A model generated the notes under the pieces. That model ran no database searches. It was not told the origin of the DNA and saw only the letters and a program-made list of their open reading frames with translations. A program made the position numbers and the translations under genes. A DNA stretch of 64,000 nucleotides from Corallium rubrum. Its lineage: Eukaryota; Cnidaria; Anthozoa; Scleralcyonacea; Coralliidae. Position 1 is the first letter of the stretch. Each line of letters begins with the position of its first letter. The DNA is taken from NCBI GenBank assembly GCA_964035015.1, contig CAXIUP010000186.1, positions 1 to 64,000 of the forward strand. Direction: 5' to 3'. Of the stretch, positions 53,072-62,200 are shown one piece after another.

Positions 53072-54169
53072 ATGGATGTGGGGGTCGGGCTAGAACAGGA
53101 ACTGAGAGATATCTACTACAATCCGAAAACAGGATATCAGTCAGCTGAACGGCTGTACCAGAAAGCATTGGGGGAAGGTCTTGATGTGAGTAGGAAGGTG
53201 GTAAGGGATTGGCTGAAAACGCGGGACACATACACGAGGTACAAACCGGCTGTGAGAAAACATAAGTTCAGACAGACGTTCGTTAGCCACCTCGGTGAAC
53301 AGATACAGATGGACCTGGTTGATATGGGGAAGTACAAGAACCAGAACAAAGGGTGCTACTGGATCCTAACAGCTGTTGAAATCCTGAGCAGATACGCTTT
53401 CACCGTTCCCGTTTACAGGAAGGACACGGGTAACATGACTGGGGCTGTGGCTGAGCTGTTGGAACAGTTCAAAGACCGATTTGGTAGTTACCCCGACCTG
53501 GCTCAGTTCGACGACGGGAAGGAGTTTTACAATGTTGGTGTGAAGAACCTCCTGAAGGAGCGTGGTGTTGAGTACTTCAGTACGTACTCAGACAAGAAAG
53601 CAGCGATCGTCGAACGGTTTAACAGAACACTTAAAACTGCTATGTGGAAGTATTTTTACACCAAGGGGACTTATAGGTGGATTGATGTCCTGGACGATCT
53701 CGTTGGGGGTTATAACAACACAAAACATAGTGTTGTTCTGCTGAAGCCCAAGGACGTTGATAAGTCAAACGAGAATCAGGTTTGGAATACGTTGTTCGGT
53801 CATCATTTTGGTGATCACCCCTTACCCAAGTTCAGGGTTGGAGACACCGTAAGGGTGTCAAAGTATAAGAGCATATTTACGAAAGGTTATGAGGCTAACT
53901 TCACTGAGGAAATCTTCAGGATAACAAAGGTCATTCGTGGTGATCCAAACGTTTACGAGATTGAGGACGTTGAGGGTGAACCGATTATTGGAAAGTTTTA
54001 TGAGGAAGAGCTGTCGCCGGTGGATAAGAAGGATGATGTTTATAGGGTGGAGAAGGTGTTGAGGAGGAAGAGAGTCGCGGGAAGGAAGATGGTGTTGGTC
54101 AAGTGGTTGGGTTATGATAATAGGCACAACTCATGGATACCTGAAAGTGATGTACAAAACCTGGGTTAA
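53072..54169 (+). CDS. Polinton integrase with chromodomain (outer), open
   Basis: An uninterrupted 365-residue frame. The N-terminal helical region is residues 10-70. The DDE core has D81 (QMDLVDM), D147 (QFDDGKEFYN) and E181 (VERFNRTL), spaced as in retroviral integrases. Residues about 320-363 form a chromodomain (VYRVEKVL, KWLGYDNRHNSWIPESDV), with the aromatic residues expected for methyl-lysine binding. The ATG at 53072 follows GGTTAGGTTAT and faces the divergent gene 19 bases away. It is the best-kept enzyme of the outer element and is longer at its end than the inner copy. Confidence 0.94.
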   Translation: MDVGVGLEQELRDIYYNPKTGYQSAERLYQKALGEGLDVSRKVVRDWLKTRDTYTRYKPAVRKHKFRQTFVSHLGEQIQMDLVDMGKYKNQNKGCYWILTAVEILSRYAFTVPVYRKDTGNMTGAVAELLEQFKDRFGSYPDLAQFDDGKEFYNVGVKNLLKERGVEYFSTYSDKKAAIVERFNRTLKTAMWKYFYTKGTYRWIDVLDDLVGGYNNTKHSVVLLKPKDVDKSNENQVWNTLFGHHFGDHPLPKFRVGDTVRVSKYKSIFTKGYEANFTEEIFRITKVIRGDPNVYEIEDVEGEPIIGKFYEEELSPVDKKDDVYRVEKVLRRKRVAGRKMVLVKWLGYDNRHNSWIPESDVQNLG

Positions 54170-54183
54170 TGTATACTCGGGTA

Positions 54184-54870
54184 ATGAGGTTAACATTATT
54201 CATTGAAAACGGTGAGAAGACTGTCTACTTCGAACAACCTATAATGGTGATAAGTCCGAAACCACAAATAATGCTGAAGAAAGCGACGGTATACTGGAAC
54301 TATAACAATGTGGTGTCAGGTCTGAACGATTCAGTGTCGTTCGACGGTAGGAAGACATCCGCTCCTGAAGGTTATTTCGACTTTGACGCGTTGGAAACGT
54401 TCGTTAAGACTTTAGCCGGGGGGTCTGGTGGGACGGTTGAATTCGGAAAGAATGTTTACAACGGAACTTCTAAAGTGAAAACATCGGAAAAGCTGAAACT
54501 CGGAAAGATGGGTCTTCTCTTAGGGTTTGGTGAGAATGATGTGATAGATGGTGGTAGTGGGTGGACGAACAGTCCGAATCAGGTGGATATCAATAGGGGA
54601 CTGAGGTATGTCGGGATCTCGTGTGACGCTGCTGAGAGTGAGAAAAGTCTGGACAATGGAAAAAGGAGTAATCTGATTGGTACCCTTCCGATAACCTCTG
54701 AACAGAGTCTGAAAGGAAGCGTACAGCACTACACAGACATTGAGTCGAAAGCTGAGATCCGAAAGGGTGTTTATGGTAAGATGACCTTTAGGGTTCGCGG
54801 GAACAATGATCAGTCAGTAGGTCGACCGGTTGGGATTGGAGCTGTTCTGCTTGAGTTGTACATAAGCTAG
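54184..54870 (+). CDS. Beta-rich 228-aa Polinton protein (outer), possible minor capsid
   Basis: Open; the start at 54184 is chosen because that ATG is conserved in the inner copy (29864), although an ATG overlapping the integrase stop at 54169 is in frame. Same features as the inner copy: MRLTLFIENGEKTVYF, SDNLIGT-type core, FRVRGNNDQS and the end VLLELYIS. Confidence 0.68.
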   Translation: MRLTLFIENGEKTVYFEQPIMVISPKPQIMLKKATVYWNYNNVVSGLNDSVSFDGRKTSAPEGYFDFDALETFVKTLAGGSGGTVEFGKNVYNGTSKVKTSEKLKLGKMGLLLGFGENDVIDGGSGWTNSPNQVDINRGLRYVGISCDAAESEKSLDNGKRSNLIGTLPITSEQSLKGSVQHYTDIESKAEIRKGVYGKMTFRVRGNNDQSVGRPVGIGAVLLELYIS

Positions 54871-54876
54871 TGTATA
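54867..54876 (+). promoter_or_regulatory. CTAGTGTATA start motif (outer)
   Basis: GCTAGTGTATA abuts the ATG at 54877. The inner equivalent is GGCTAGTATATA before the ATG at 29177. Confidence 0.5.
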
Positions 54877-55993
54877 ATGGCTGAAGGAGGAGTTGATATT
54901 GAAATGGATGAGCATGGTGAAGGCAGAGAAAGAGAAGATGGTATCGACGAGATGAGTTTCACAGATGATGACAATGAGGACTCCGAACTGAACGATCTGT
55001 TCGAACCTTCTGACCGTGTAACCCATATTGAGGATGGAGTGCCCGACATTGGTAGTGATGTCGGGTCAATGAAAAAGTCTGTCACATATGATAAAAAGAA
55101 GGCCTTCCACAAGGCGTTAGAGGTTGTAATAAATAAAAAAGACAGTTATGCATCTAATAAGTTAATAGAACAGACCGAGTTCAGATTTAACGAAAAGGGT
55201 CTCGTCAACGGAGCGTGGTTTAATAAAGTATTGGTTATAGTGTCTGATGGTGATGGAATTAGGTATAGTGGTAACCAATCAGAAAAGGTAGTCGAGCACG
55301 TTGGGCTTTTCAAAGAACTGTTAGAGGAAGCCAGAATCGAACATTACAATACAGCTGAGGGAGCGGTTGAGGAAATCAGTGGCAACCCAGTACTCTCCGA
55401 AGAAGTGGTGGCTGATATACTCTCACGGTCCAGCTCAGCAATCAACGGTTGGGTTGAAGAAAGAGGGAAAGACCTACAGAAACAAATGGAAGGAATATTC
55501 ATACCCGAACAGGAAGTGAGAGAAATCTCTGGAATAATCAACATACAAGGTACGTCAGAAAAATGGCAGAACTAAAGGCAGACAGCATAAGAATTGAGAT
55601 TAATGAAAGGCCTGAACACAAAGAAGCCATGTCTATCCTAAGCGATGAAGTGGAAAACAATGACCTAAATAGGTTGGAACGTTTTAAGAAATGGGCTAAG
55701 AAAAATATAGTTGGGTTGTCTGCCATAGCCATCACCATAGCCGGAATAATAACCACAATAGTTGTTGCCGCTAGAAATGCTGTTTCGGGGGGAGCAAAGC
55801 CGTCGGTGGTTTCGCTAAGGCACTCGCTAATCTGGGTAAGAAGTTGGGACCTCTGTTAGCACCACTGTTCAGCATAGTAGCACAGGTTCTGACTTGGGGA
55901 GCAAAAGGAATAGCATAGTTAGCCGACAATCTATGGGTTTTAGCTATAGCTATGACGTGGTTATTGTATGACTACTGAAAAAACAGAAAATAA
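54877..55993 (+). pseudogene. Coiled-coil membrane protein (outer), broken
   Basis: The first frame (MAEGGVDIEMDEHGEG to 55575) includes KVLVIVSDGDGIRYSG and EQEVREISG. It ends where about 37 codons present in the inner copy are deleted. The next frame (from about 55565) has LNRLERFKKWAKKNIVGLSA and the membrane segment AIAITIAGIITTIVVAA. It shifts near 55795 and then has TAG and TGA stops in the last hydrophobic region. Confidence 0.62.
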
Positions 55994-55999
55994 AATCTG

Positions 56000-56010
56000 T
56001 TATGTAGTAT
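56000..56010 (+). promoter_or_regulatory. TAGTAT start motif before capsid-like gene (outer)
   Basis: TTATGTAGTAT abuts the ATG at 56011, identical to the inner copy. Confidence 0.5.
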
Positions 56011-57249
56011 ATGACCAACAGAAGTCAGACAGAGCTGTTACCTGGATTCAGACGGGCTAAGATGTCGGAAATCAAGGGAAGTAGAACAAGACATACAATC
56101 ACTATGAATCCCAACAAAGTCAACCCTGGTGAGGACCTCTACATCAACATACCAAAGCTAAAACCTGGTAGCTGTTTGGTCCCGGGTAGCTTTCATTTAT
56201 TGTTCGATTTCAGGAACGCTAATACCAAGTCGTGGTTCCTAAACAATCTCTCCAGGCTTCTGGTTGAAAGGTTGGTCGTCAAGCTAGCCGGCGAAACTGT
56301 TTACGACAACACGGGTGAAAGTGTTTTCAGTGTGTACAGGGATCTCTGGCTATCGAAGAGTGTAAGGGATCAGACGGTTGGTATGGAATTGGTCCAGAGA
56401 ATCTGAGAAAGTTGATGTCTAAGGACGACAGTGGGGCCTCCTCTGGGGACGCTGAGAAGGTGGTTGACGCTCTAATGCTTACAATCCACGGAACAAAACT
56501 GAGGGTGAGATTGGATAAAATCCTCGGGGACCATGGACTCTATGCTCCCTTTGAAATGTACAACAACTTCCGCTACGGCATTAGTTTACCGAAAGCCTCT
56601 GACGTTATGGTGGCCCAGTCAAGTGAATCTGTTGATGGATACACTGGAAAACCTTGAACTGGAGTATGAGACGATTGATAACACCGACATCGTCAGTGAA
56701 ATAACCTCGCTGTACACAGCTGGTCGATCGTTGTCCTACGAACACGTGACACTAATGAAGTCAACTGAATGGGCAGCTGGATCGACCCTAATCAACGAAC
56801 ACATTAACCTTCCACGGAAGTCTATGAAAGGTATCGTAATGATGTTCACAAATAAAACCCGGACTGATAGTGAGGAATACGTCTACCCAAACATTGAAAG
56901 TGTTAAGCTAACAATTGAGGGTGTACCCAACGCTGTGTTCAGTCAGGGGATCCCAAAGAGCCGGCTCTATGATGAAGCTAAAAGACTGTTTGGTGGGAAG
57001 GAAAACACAGATCAGTTTATGACAATCCGAAAGTTCTACAAGGACGGTTTCGCTCTGGCAATTGACTTGAGAAGCATTGAGGATCGCGACAGTGTCGGAA
57101 CTGGGAAAAGAATTGTTAACACACAGTCTGGGGTCCTGATTGAGATCACCAAAAAGGTGACTGTGGCTGATGTAGTCTGTCGGATTTTTGTGTTGAGTGA
57201 TAGTTTGGTGAACATGGTAAACAAAAACCTAAAATCAATTCAGTATTAA
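56011..57249 (+). pseudogene. Major-capsid-like protein (outer), two small frameshifts
   Basis: Start MTNRSQTELLPGFRRA. A 1-base loss near 56382 (after TVG) and a 2-base loss near 56645 (DGYT) break the frame. Otherwise it parallels the inner copy, from MNPNKVNPGEDLYINIPK to NKNLKSIQY. The empty hAT target site is visible at 56818-56825. It ends at the base before the ATPase ATG. Confidence 0.66.
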
Positions 57250-57861
57250 ATGGATCATCCATTCAATATGTTGGTCGTTGGTATAACAGCTTGTGGGAAA
57301 ACCTGGTATCTTCTGAAGATGTTAGAAGATGAATACTTCAGGTTCTTCGACTACATCGTTCTGCTCTGTCCGACGTTCAGCTGGAACGAAACCTATAGTA
57401 CTTGGAAATACACCTCCGACCCGGACCTCATCGCTGTGGATCGTAGTCAGGACGACGTTGAAACTATACTAGAATATATTGTTAGGATATTCAGAGGTTC
57501 CAGAACATTGATAGTCCTCGACGACTGTGCTAGTGGACAAACCGTAAAGAACAGAACAAGTGAGTTGGTTAAATTAGCCTTCAGCGCCCGACACTACAAT
57601 CTGTCAACTATTGTAATCACACAACAACTAACAGCTATCACAAAACCTTATAGGGAGAATATCAGCAAACTAGTAACGTTCTACAACCCCAACAAAACCG
57701 ACATGAAGGTTATCACTGATGACTACCTGGGTGGTTTAGACCGTAATGAGGTTATGGAGGTAACTGAAAAGTTAAAAGAAAACAAATACGCTAGGCTTGA
57801 GATTATGTTAAGGCATCCGTACGCGTATAAGGTGGTCATCCCAGAATCTGGTCCACAGTAA
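57250..57861 (+). CDS. A32-like DNA-packaging ATPase (outer), intact
   Basis: An open 203-residue frame starting MDHPFNMLVVG directly after the capsid stop (TATTAA|ATG). It has Walker A GITACGKT (residues about 10-17), Walker B TLIVLDDC (about 94-101), the polar VITQQLTAI (about 121-129), and an arginine finger candidate in KPYRENISK. Short FtsK/HerA-type packaging ATPases of Polintons, adintoviruses and virophages are about this size. It would translocate DNA into a preformed capsid. It shows the empty TA site for the Tc1/mariner insertion of the inner copy. Confidence 0.88.
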   Translation: MDHPFNMLVVGITACGKTWYLLKMLEDEYFRFFDYIVLLCPTFSWNETYSTWKYTSDPDLIAVDRSQDDVETILEYIVRIFRGSRTLIVLDDCASGQTVKNRTSELVKLAFSARHYNLSTIVITQQLTAITKPYRENISKLVTFYNPNKTDMKVITDDYLGGLDRNEVMEVTEKLKENKYARLEIMLRHPYAYKVVIPESGPQ

Positions 57862-57862
57862 G

Positions 57863-58447
57863 ATGGCTGAAAGGAAAACTAAAACAGTAAAAGTTGGGGG
57901 GGAAATCAAGGCACCCGCCGTGGAATCAGTCGAAACATCTGTTGGGGATCTGGAAACGGAAATACCTACCGAAATCCCCAACCTCGTTGATAAGCTCGTC
58001 AATGATTTAAAAAAGGTTGAGGAAACCAACCCAGTGTCCCCACCAACCGATGACACCAAGAAGAGGAGTGACCTGATAAAACTATCAGAGGATGGTGAGG
58101 TAACTCAGTCAGTCAGCTACATCAGAAAAGCGTCGGTAAAGGTTGTGGATAAGCTGTACGCTGAATATGAGGCTAAAAGGATGGAAAGAGCTAATGAATT
58201 CTTGACTGATATGTTGATTAGTAGATTCTCTAATGTTCTCGGTGGTTTGGACGCCGTAGAAAGCTCTGAGACGCTAGACACTGAGCTACAAAAGGATAAA
58301 CTTTTAAAGAGTGACGTTGGTAAAGTTGTAGCCATGATCACGCCGTATATACCATGTCTCGGACTGTTATCTGGTGGTGTAACTGTGGGAAAACATGTTT
58401 ACCAACATAAAACAAAAGTATCTGAACAGAAACCGGAAACCAACTAA
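57863..58447 (+). CDS. Polinton terminal 195-aa protein (outer)
   Basis: An open 194-residue frame starting MAERKTKTVKVGG, with CAGTAAG before the ATG. It begins 1 base after the ATPase stop. Same layout as the inner copy: disordered Pro/Thr-rich head, helical middle, hydrophobic MITPYIPCLGLLSGGVTVG. It is the last gene before the right terminal repeat. Confidence 0.75.
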   Translation: MAERKTKTVKVGGEIKAPAVESVETSVGDLETEIPTEIPNLVDKLVNDLKKVEETNPVSPPTDDTKKRSDLIKLSEDGEVTQSVSYIRKASVKVVDKLYAEYEAKRMERANEFLTDMLISRFSNVLGGLDAVESSETLDTELQKDKLLKSDVGKVVAMITPYIPCLGLLSGGVTVGKHVYQHKTKVSEQKPETN

Positions 58448-58465
58448 ACTCTGCGTTAACCCCCC

Positions 58466-58500
58466 AAAACCAAAACCAAAACCAAAACTAAAACCAAAAC
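58466..58500 (+). repeat. CCAAAA tract inside outer right end
   Basis: Complement of the GGTTTT tract at 11484-11526, lying between the last gene and the terminal repeat. It is made of CCAAAA and CTAAAA hexamers. Confidence 0.8.
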
Positions 58501-58506
58501 TCTATT

Positions 58507-58912
58507 GAAAAGGGAGAAATCTTCCGTACTTCTTAAAACCCATTTTTCGGTCTGCTTATACTTTGAAAAATGGAAAAAAAGAGTTCACCCTTTCAAACAT
58601 CCTTTCCCGATGAATCCCAACATTTTGAGGGTGTTTTTGGTAAAATAAAAAAAGTGTGCCGGCACCCCCAAGTCCTATACTATTTCCAATTTATCGGAGT
58701 ATTCATTAAATTCAAGCTCCTATGAGGTGTTTTAATGGGACAGCTAATTTTCCATATTTCTCAAAACCCATTTTCCGACCGCTTATACTTTGAAAAGTGG
58801 AAGAAAACAGTTTACCCTTTCAGACGACCTTCCCCATCGAATTCCAACTTTTTGAGGTTGTTTTTGGCAAAATAAAAAAAAGTGTGCCGGCCCCCCCAAG
58901 TTCTATACAACT
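58507..58912. repeat. Outer Polinton right terminal inverted repeat
   Basis: About 0.41 kb with two degenerate units, split near 58675-58690. It pairs with 7598-7623 plus 10939-11322. It ends CTATACAACT where the left end starts AGTAGTATAG. Confidence 0.87.
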
Positions 58913-58918
58913 TTTTCT
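58913..58918. repeat. Target-site duplication TTTTCT, outer Polinton, right
   Basis: Partner of 7592-7597. Confidence 0.9.
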
Positions 58919-59092
58919 GAAATACATGGTACAAATACGGAATCTTGTGAGCAAGGTTTTCGTAGACTTAATATGTATTTGAAGCTAACAAGGAAAATGA
59001 CACAGTTTAAGAGGAACGTTTTGTTTTGGTTTGTTAATGACTGTTTCAACAGTGATTTGGAATGTCAATTGAGAAGGAAAGGATCGATGTAG
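58919..59092 (+). pseudogene. KDZ-like transposase remnant, downstream half
   Basis: In the frame that follows directly from LLPEF at 7597 through the TTTTCT codons, the sequence reads [34 protein letters not shown] and ends at a TAG (59090-59092). N-T-E-x-C-E-Q-x-F is the C-terminal signature I associate with KDZ/Zisupton-type transposases (Glu catalytic). It proves that the outer Polinton landed in this ORF. Confidence 0.55.
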
Positions 59093-59267
59093 TTATGGTG
59101 TATTGTGCATGTTTTATGAAGTAGAAAAAATGTTGGAACGGTGCTTGTTGCAAATATTCTAAAATTATATATTAAAGAAGAAACTGAATATATTATGATC
59201 CTTCATTGATAGCGTATTGTTCGATTTTTTCTAAATCAACACTTTCAATCTTTTGAGAAGGTGCATA

Positions 59268-62200
59268 TTTAATATGATATGTTTTTATTGTCGTAGTTTA
59301 GACGGTTTATTCACGTTTATAAGTGGAATGAGGTTTTTGAAGAACAAGGCAATATTATAGGTGTTTGTATTGTCCCAGTTTATACCTTCATTCCCGTTTA
59401 TAAGTGGAATGAGGTTTTTAAACAACAAGGGAAAATGATAAGTTTTTATTGTGACAGTTTCTAGACTTTATTGGCGTTTATAAGTCGAATGAGGTTTTTA
59501 AAGAACGAGGCAATATGATATGTTTTTATTGCCGTAGTTTATACGCTTTATTCACGTTTATAAGTCGAATGAGGTTTTTAAAGAACGAGGCAATATGATG
59601 TGTTTTTATTGTGTTAGTTCATACGCTTCATTCACGTTTATAAGTGGAATGAGGTTTTTGAAGAACGAGGCAATATGATATGTTTTTATTGTGTTACTTT
59701 ATACGCTTTATTCACGTTTCTAAGTCGAATGAGGTTTTTAAAGAACGAGGCAATATGATGTGTTTTTATTGTGTTACTTTATCCGCTTCATTTATGTTTA
59801 TAAGTCGAATTAAGTTTTTAAACAACGACGCAATATGATGTTTTTATTGTCATAGTTTATACGGTTTTTTCACGTTTATAAGGCGAATGAGGTTTTTAAA
59901 GAACGAGGCAACATGATATGTTTTTATTGTGCTAGTTTATATCCTTTAATCACGTTTGTAAGTGGAATGAAGTTTTTAGAGAACGAGGCAATATCATATG
60001 TTTTTACTGCGTTAGTTTATACGCTTCATTCACGTTTATAAGTGGAATGAGGTTTTTGAAGAACGAAGCAATATGATATGTTTTTATTGTCCTAGTTTAT
60101 CCGCTTTATTCACGTTTATAAGTCGAAAGAGGTTCTTATTGTCGTCATCTGTGCATCTATACTGTAATAACATATCGTTCTTAGGCAATCCGATTATATG
60201 TTTTTATTGTCGTAGTTTAGACGTTTTATTCACGTTTATAAGTGGAATGAGTTTTTTGAAGAACGAGGCAATATTATAGGTTTGTACTGTCCCAGTTTAT
60301 ACCTTCATTCCCGTTTATAAGTGGAATGAGGTTTTTAAACAACGAGGGAATATGATAAATTTTTATTGTGCCAGTTTCTAGACTTTATTGGCGTTTATAA
60401 GTCGAATGAGGTTTTTAAAGAACGAGGCAATATATGTTTTTATTGTCGTAGTTTATACGCTTTACTCACGTTTCTAAGTCGAATGAGGTTTTTAAAGAAC
60501 AAGGGAATATGACATGTTTTTATTGTGCTAGCTAATACGCTTTATTCACGTTTATAAATGGAATGAGGTTTTTAAAGAACGAGGCAATATGATATGTTTT
60601 TATTGTGTTAGTTCATACGCTTCATTCACGTTTATAAGTGGAATGAGGTTTTTGAAGAACGAGCCAATATGATGTGTTTTTATTGTGTTATTTTATACGC
60701 TTCATTTATGTTTATAAGTGGAATGAGGTTTTTGAAGAACGAGGCAATATGATATGTTTTTATTGTCCCAATTTCTAGACTTTATTGGCGTTTATAATGC
60801 TAATGAGGTTTTTAAAGAACGAGGCAATATGATATGCTTTTATTGTCGTAGTTTATACACTTTATTCACGTTTATAAGTGGAATGAGGTTTTTAAAGAAC
60901 GAGGCAATATGATATGTTTTTATTGCGTTAGTTTATACGCTTCATTCACGTTTATAAGTGCAATGAGGGTTTTGAGGAACGAAGCAATATGATGTTTTTA
61001 CTGTCCTAGTTTATCCGCTTTATTCATGTTTATAAGTCGAAAGAGGTTCTTATTGTCGTCATCTGTGCATCTATACTGTAATAACATATAGTTCTTAGGC
61101 AATCAGATGATATGTTTTTATTGTCGTAGCCTAGTTCAGACGGTTTTTTCACGTTTATAAGTGGAATGAGGTTTTTGAAGAACGAGGCAATATTATAGGT
61201 TTGTACTGTCCCAGTTTATACCTTCATTCCCGTTTATAGGCCTAAGTGGAATGAGCTTTTTAAACAACGAGGGAATCTGATAAGTTTTCATTGTACTAGT
61301 TTATACACTTCATTTACGTTTATAAGTGGAATGAGGTTTTTGAGGAACGAGGCAATATGATATGTTTTTATTGTCCCAGTTTATCCGCTTTATTCGCGTT
61401 TATAAGCCGATTGAGATTTTTAAAGAACGAGGCAATATTCCACGTTTTTATTGTCGTAGTTTATACGTTTTTTTCGCGTTTATAAGTCGAATGAGGTTTT
61501 TAAAGAACAAGGCAATGTTTATTTTTTTTGTGCTAGTTTATACGCTTTATTCACGTTTATATGTGGAATGAGGTTTTTAAAGAACGGGGAGATATATGTT
61601 TTTATTGTGTTAGTTTATACGCATCATTCACGTTTATAAGTGGAATGAGGTTTTTGAAGAACGAGGCAATATTATAGGTTTGTATTGTCCCAGTTTATAC
61701 CTTCATTCCCGTTTATAAGTGGAATGAGGTTTTTGAACAACGAGGGAATATGATAAGTTTTTATTGTGCCAGTTTCTAGCCTTTATTGGCGTTTATAAGT
61801 CGAATGAGGTTTTTAAAGAATGAGGCAATATGATATGTTTTTATTGTCGTAGTTTATACGCTTTATTCATGTTTATACGTGGAATGAGGTTTTTAAAGAA
61901 CGAGGCAATATGATATGTTTTTATTGTGTTAGTTCATACGATTCATTCACGTTTATAAGTGTAATGAGGTTTTTGAAGAACGAGGCAATATGATATGTTT
62001 TTATTGTCCAAGTTTATCCGCTTTATTCGCGTTTATAAGTCGATTGAGGTTTTTAAAGAACGAGACAATATTCTATGTTTATATTGTCCTAGTTTATACA
62101 CTTTATTCACGTTTGTAAGTCGAAAGAGGTTCTTATTATCGTCATCTGTGCATCCATACTGTAATAACATATAGTTCTTAGGCAATCAGATGATATGTTT

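Larger units (their letters stand above)
7598..58912. mobile_element. Outer Polinton (Maverick), 51.3 kb with nested insertions
   Basis: It begins AGTAGTATAGAACTTGGGGG and ends with the complement of AGTTGTATAGAACTTGGGGG. It has inverted repeats of about 0.41 kb and a 6-bp duplication TTTTCT. The polymerase module is at the left on the minus strand and the integrase/capsid module is on the right on the plus strand. About 36 kb of its length is later insertions: Ginger1 and the inner Polinton. The polymerase, zinc-ribbon flank, nuclease, kinase, LamG-like and 414-aa genes carry deletions, frameshifts or stops. Integrase, ATPase and the 195-aa gene are open. This is an old, dead copy. Confidence 0.93.
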
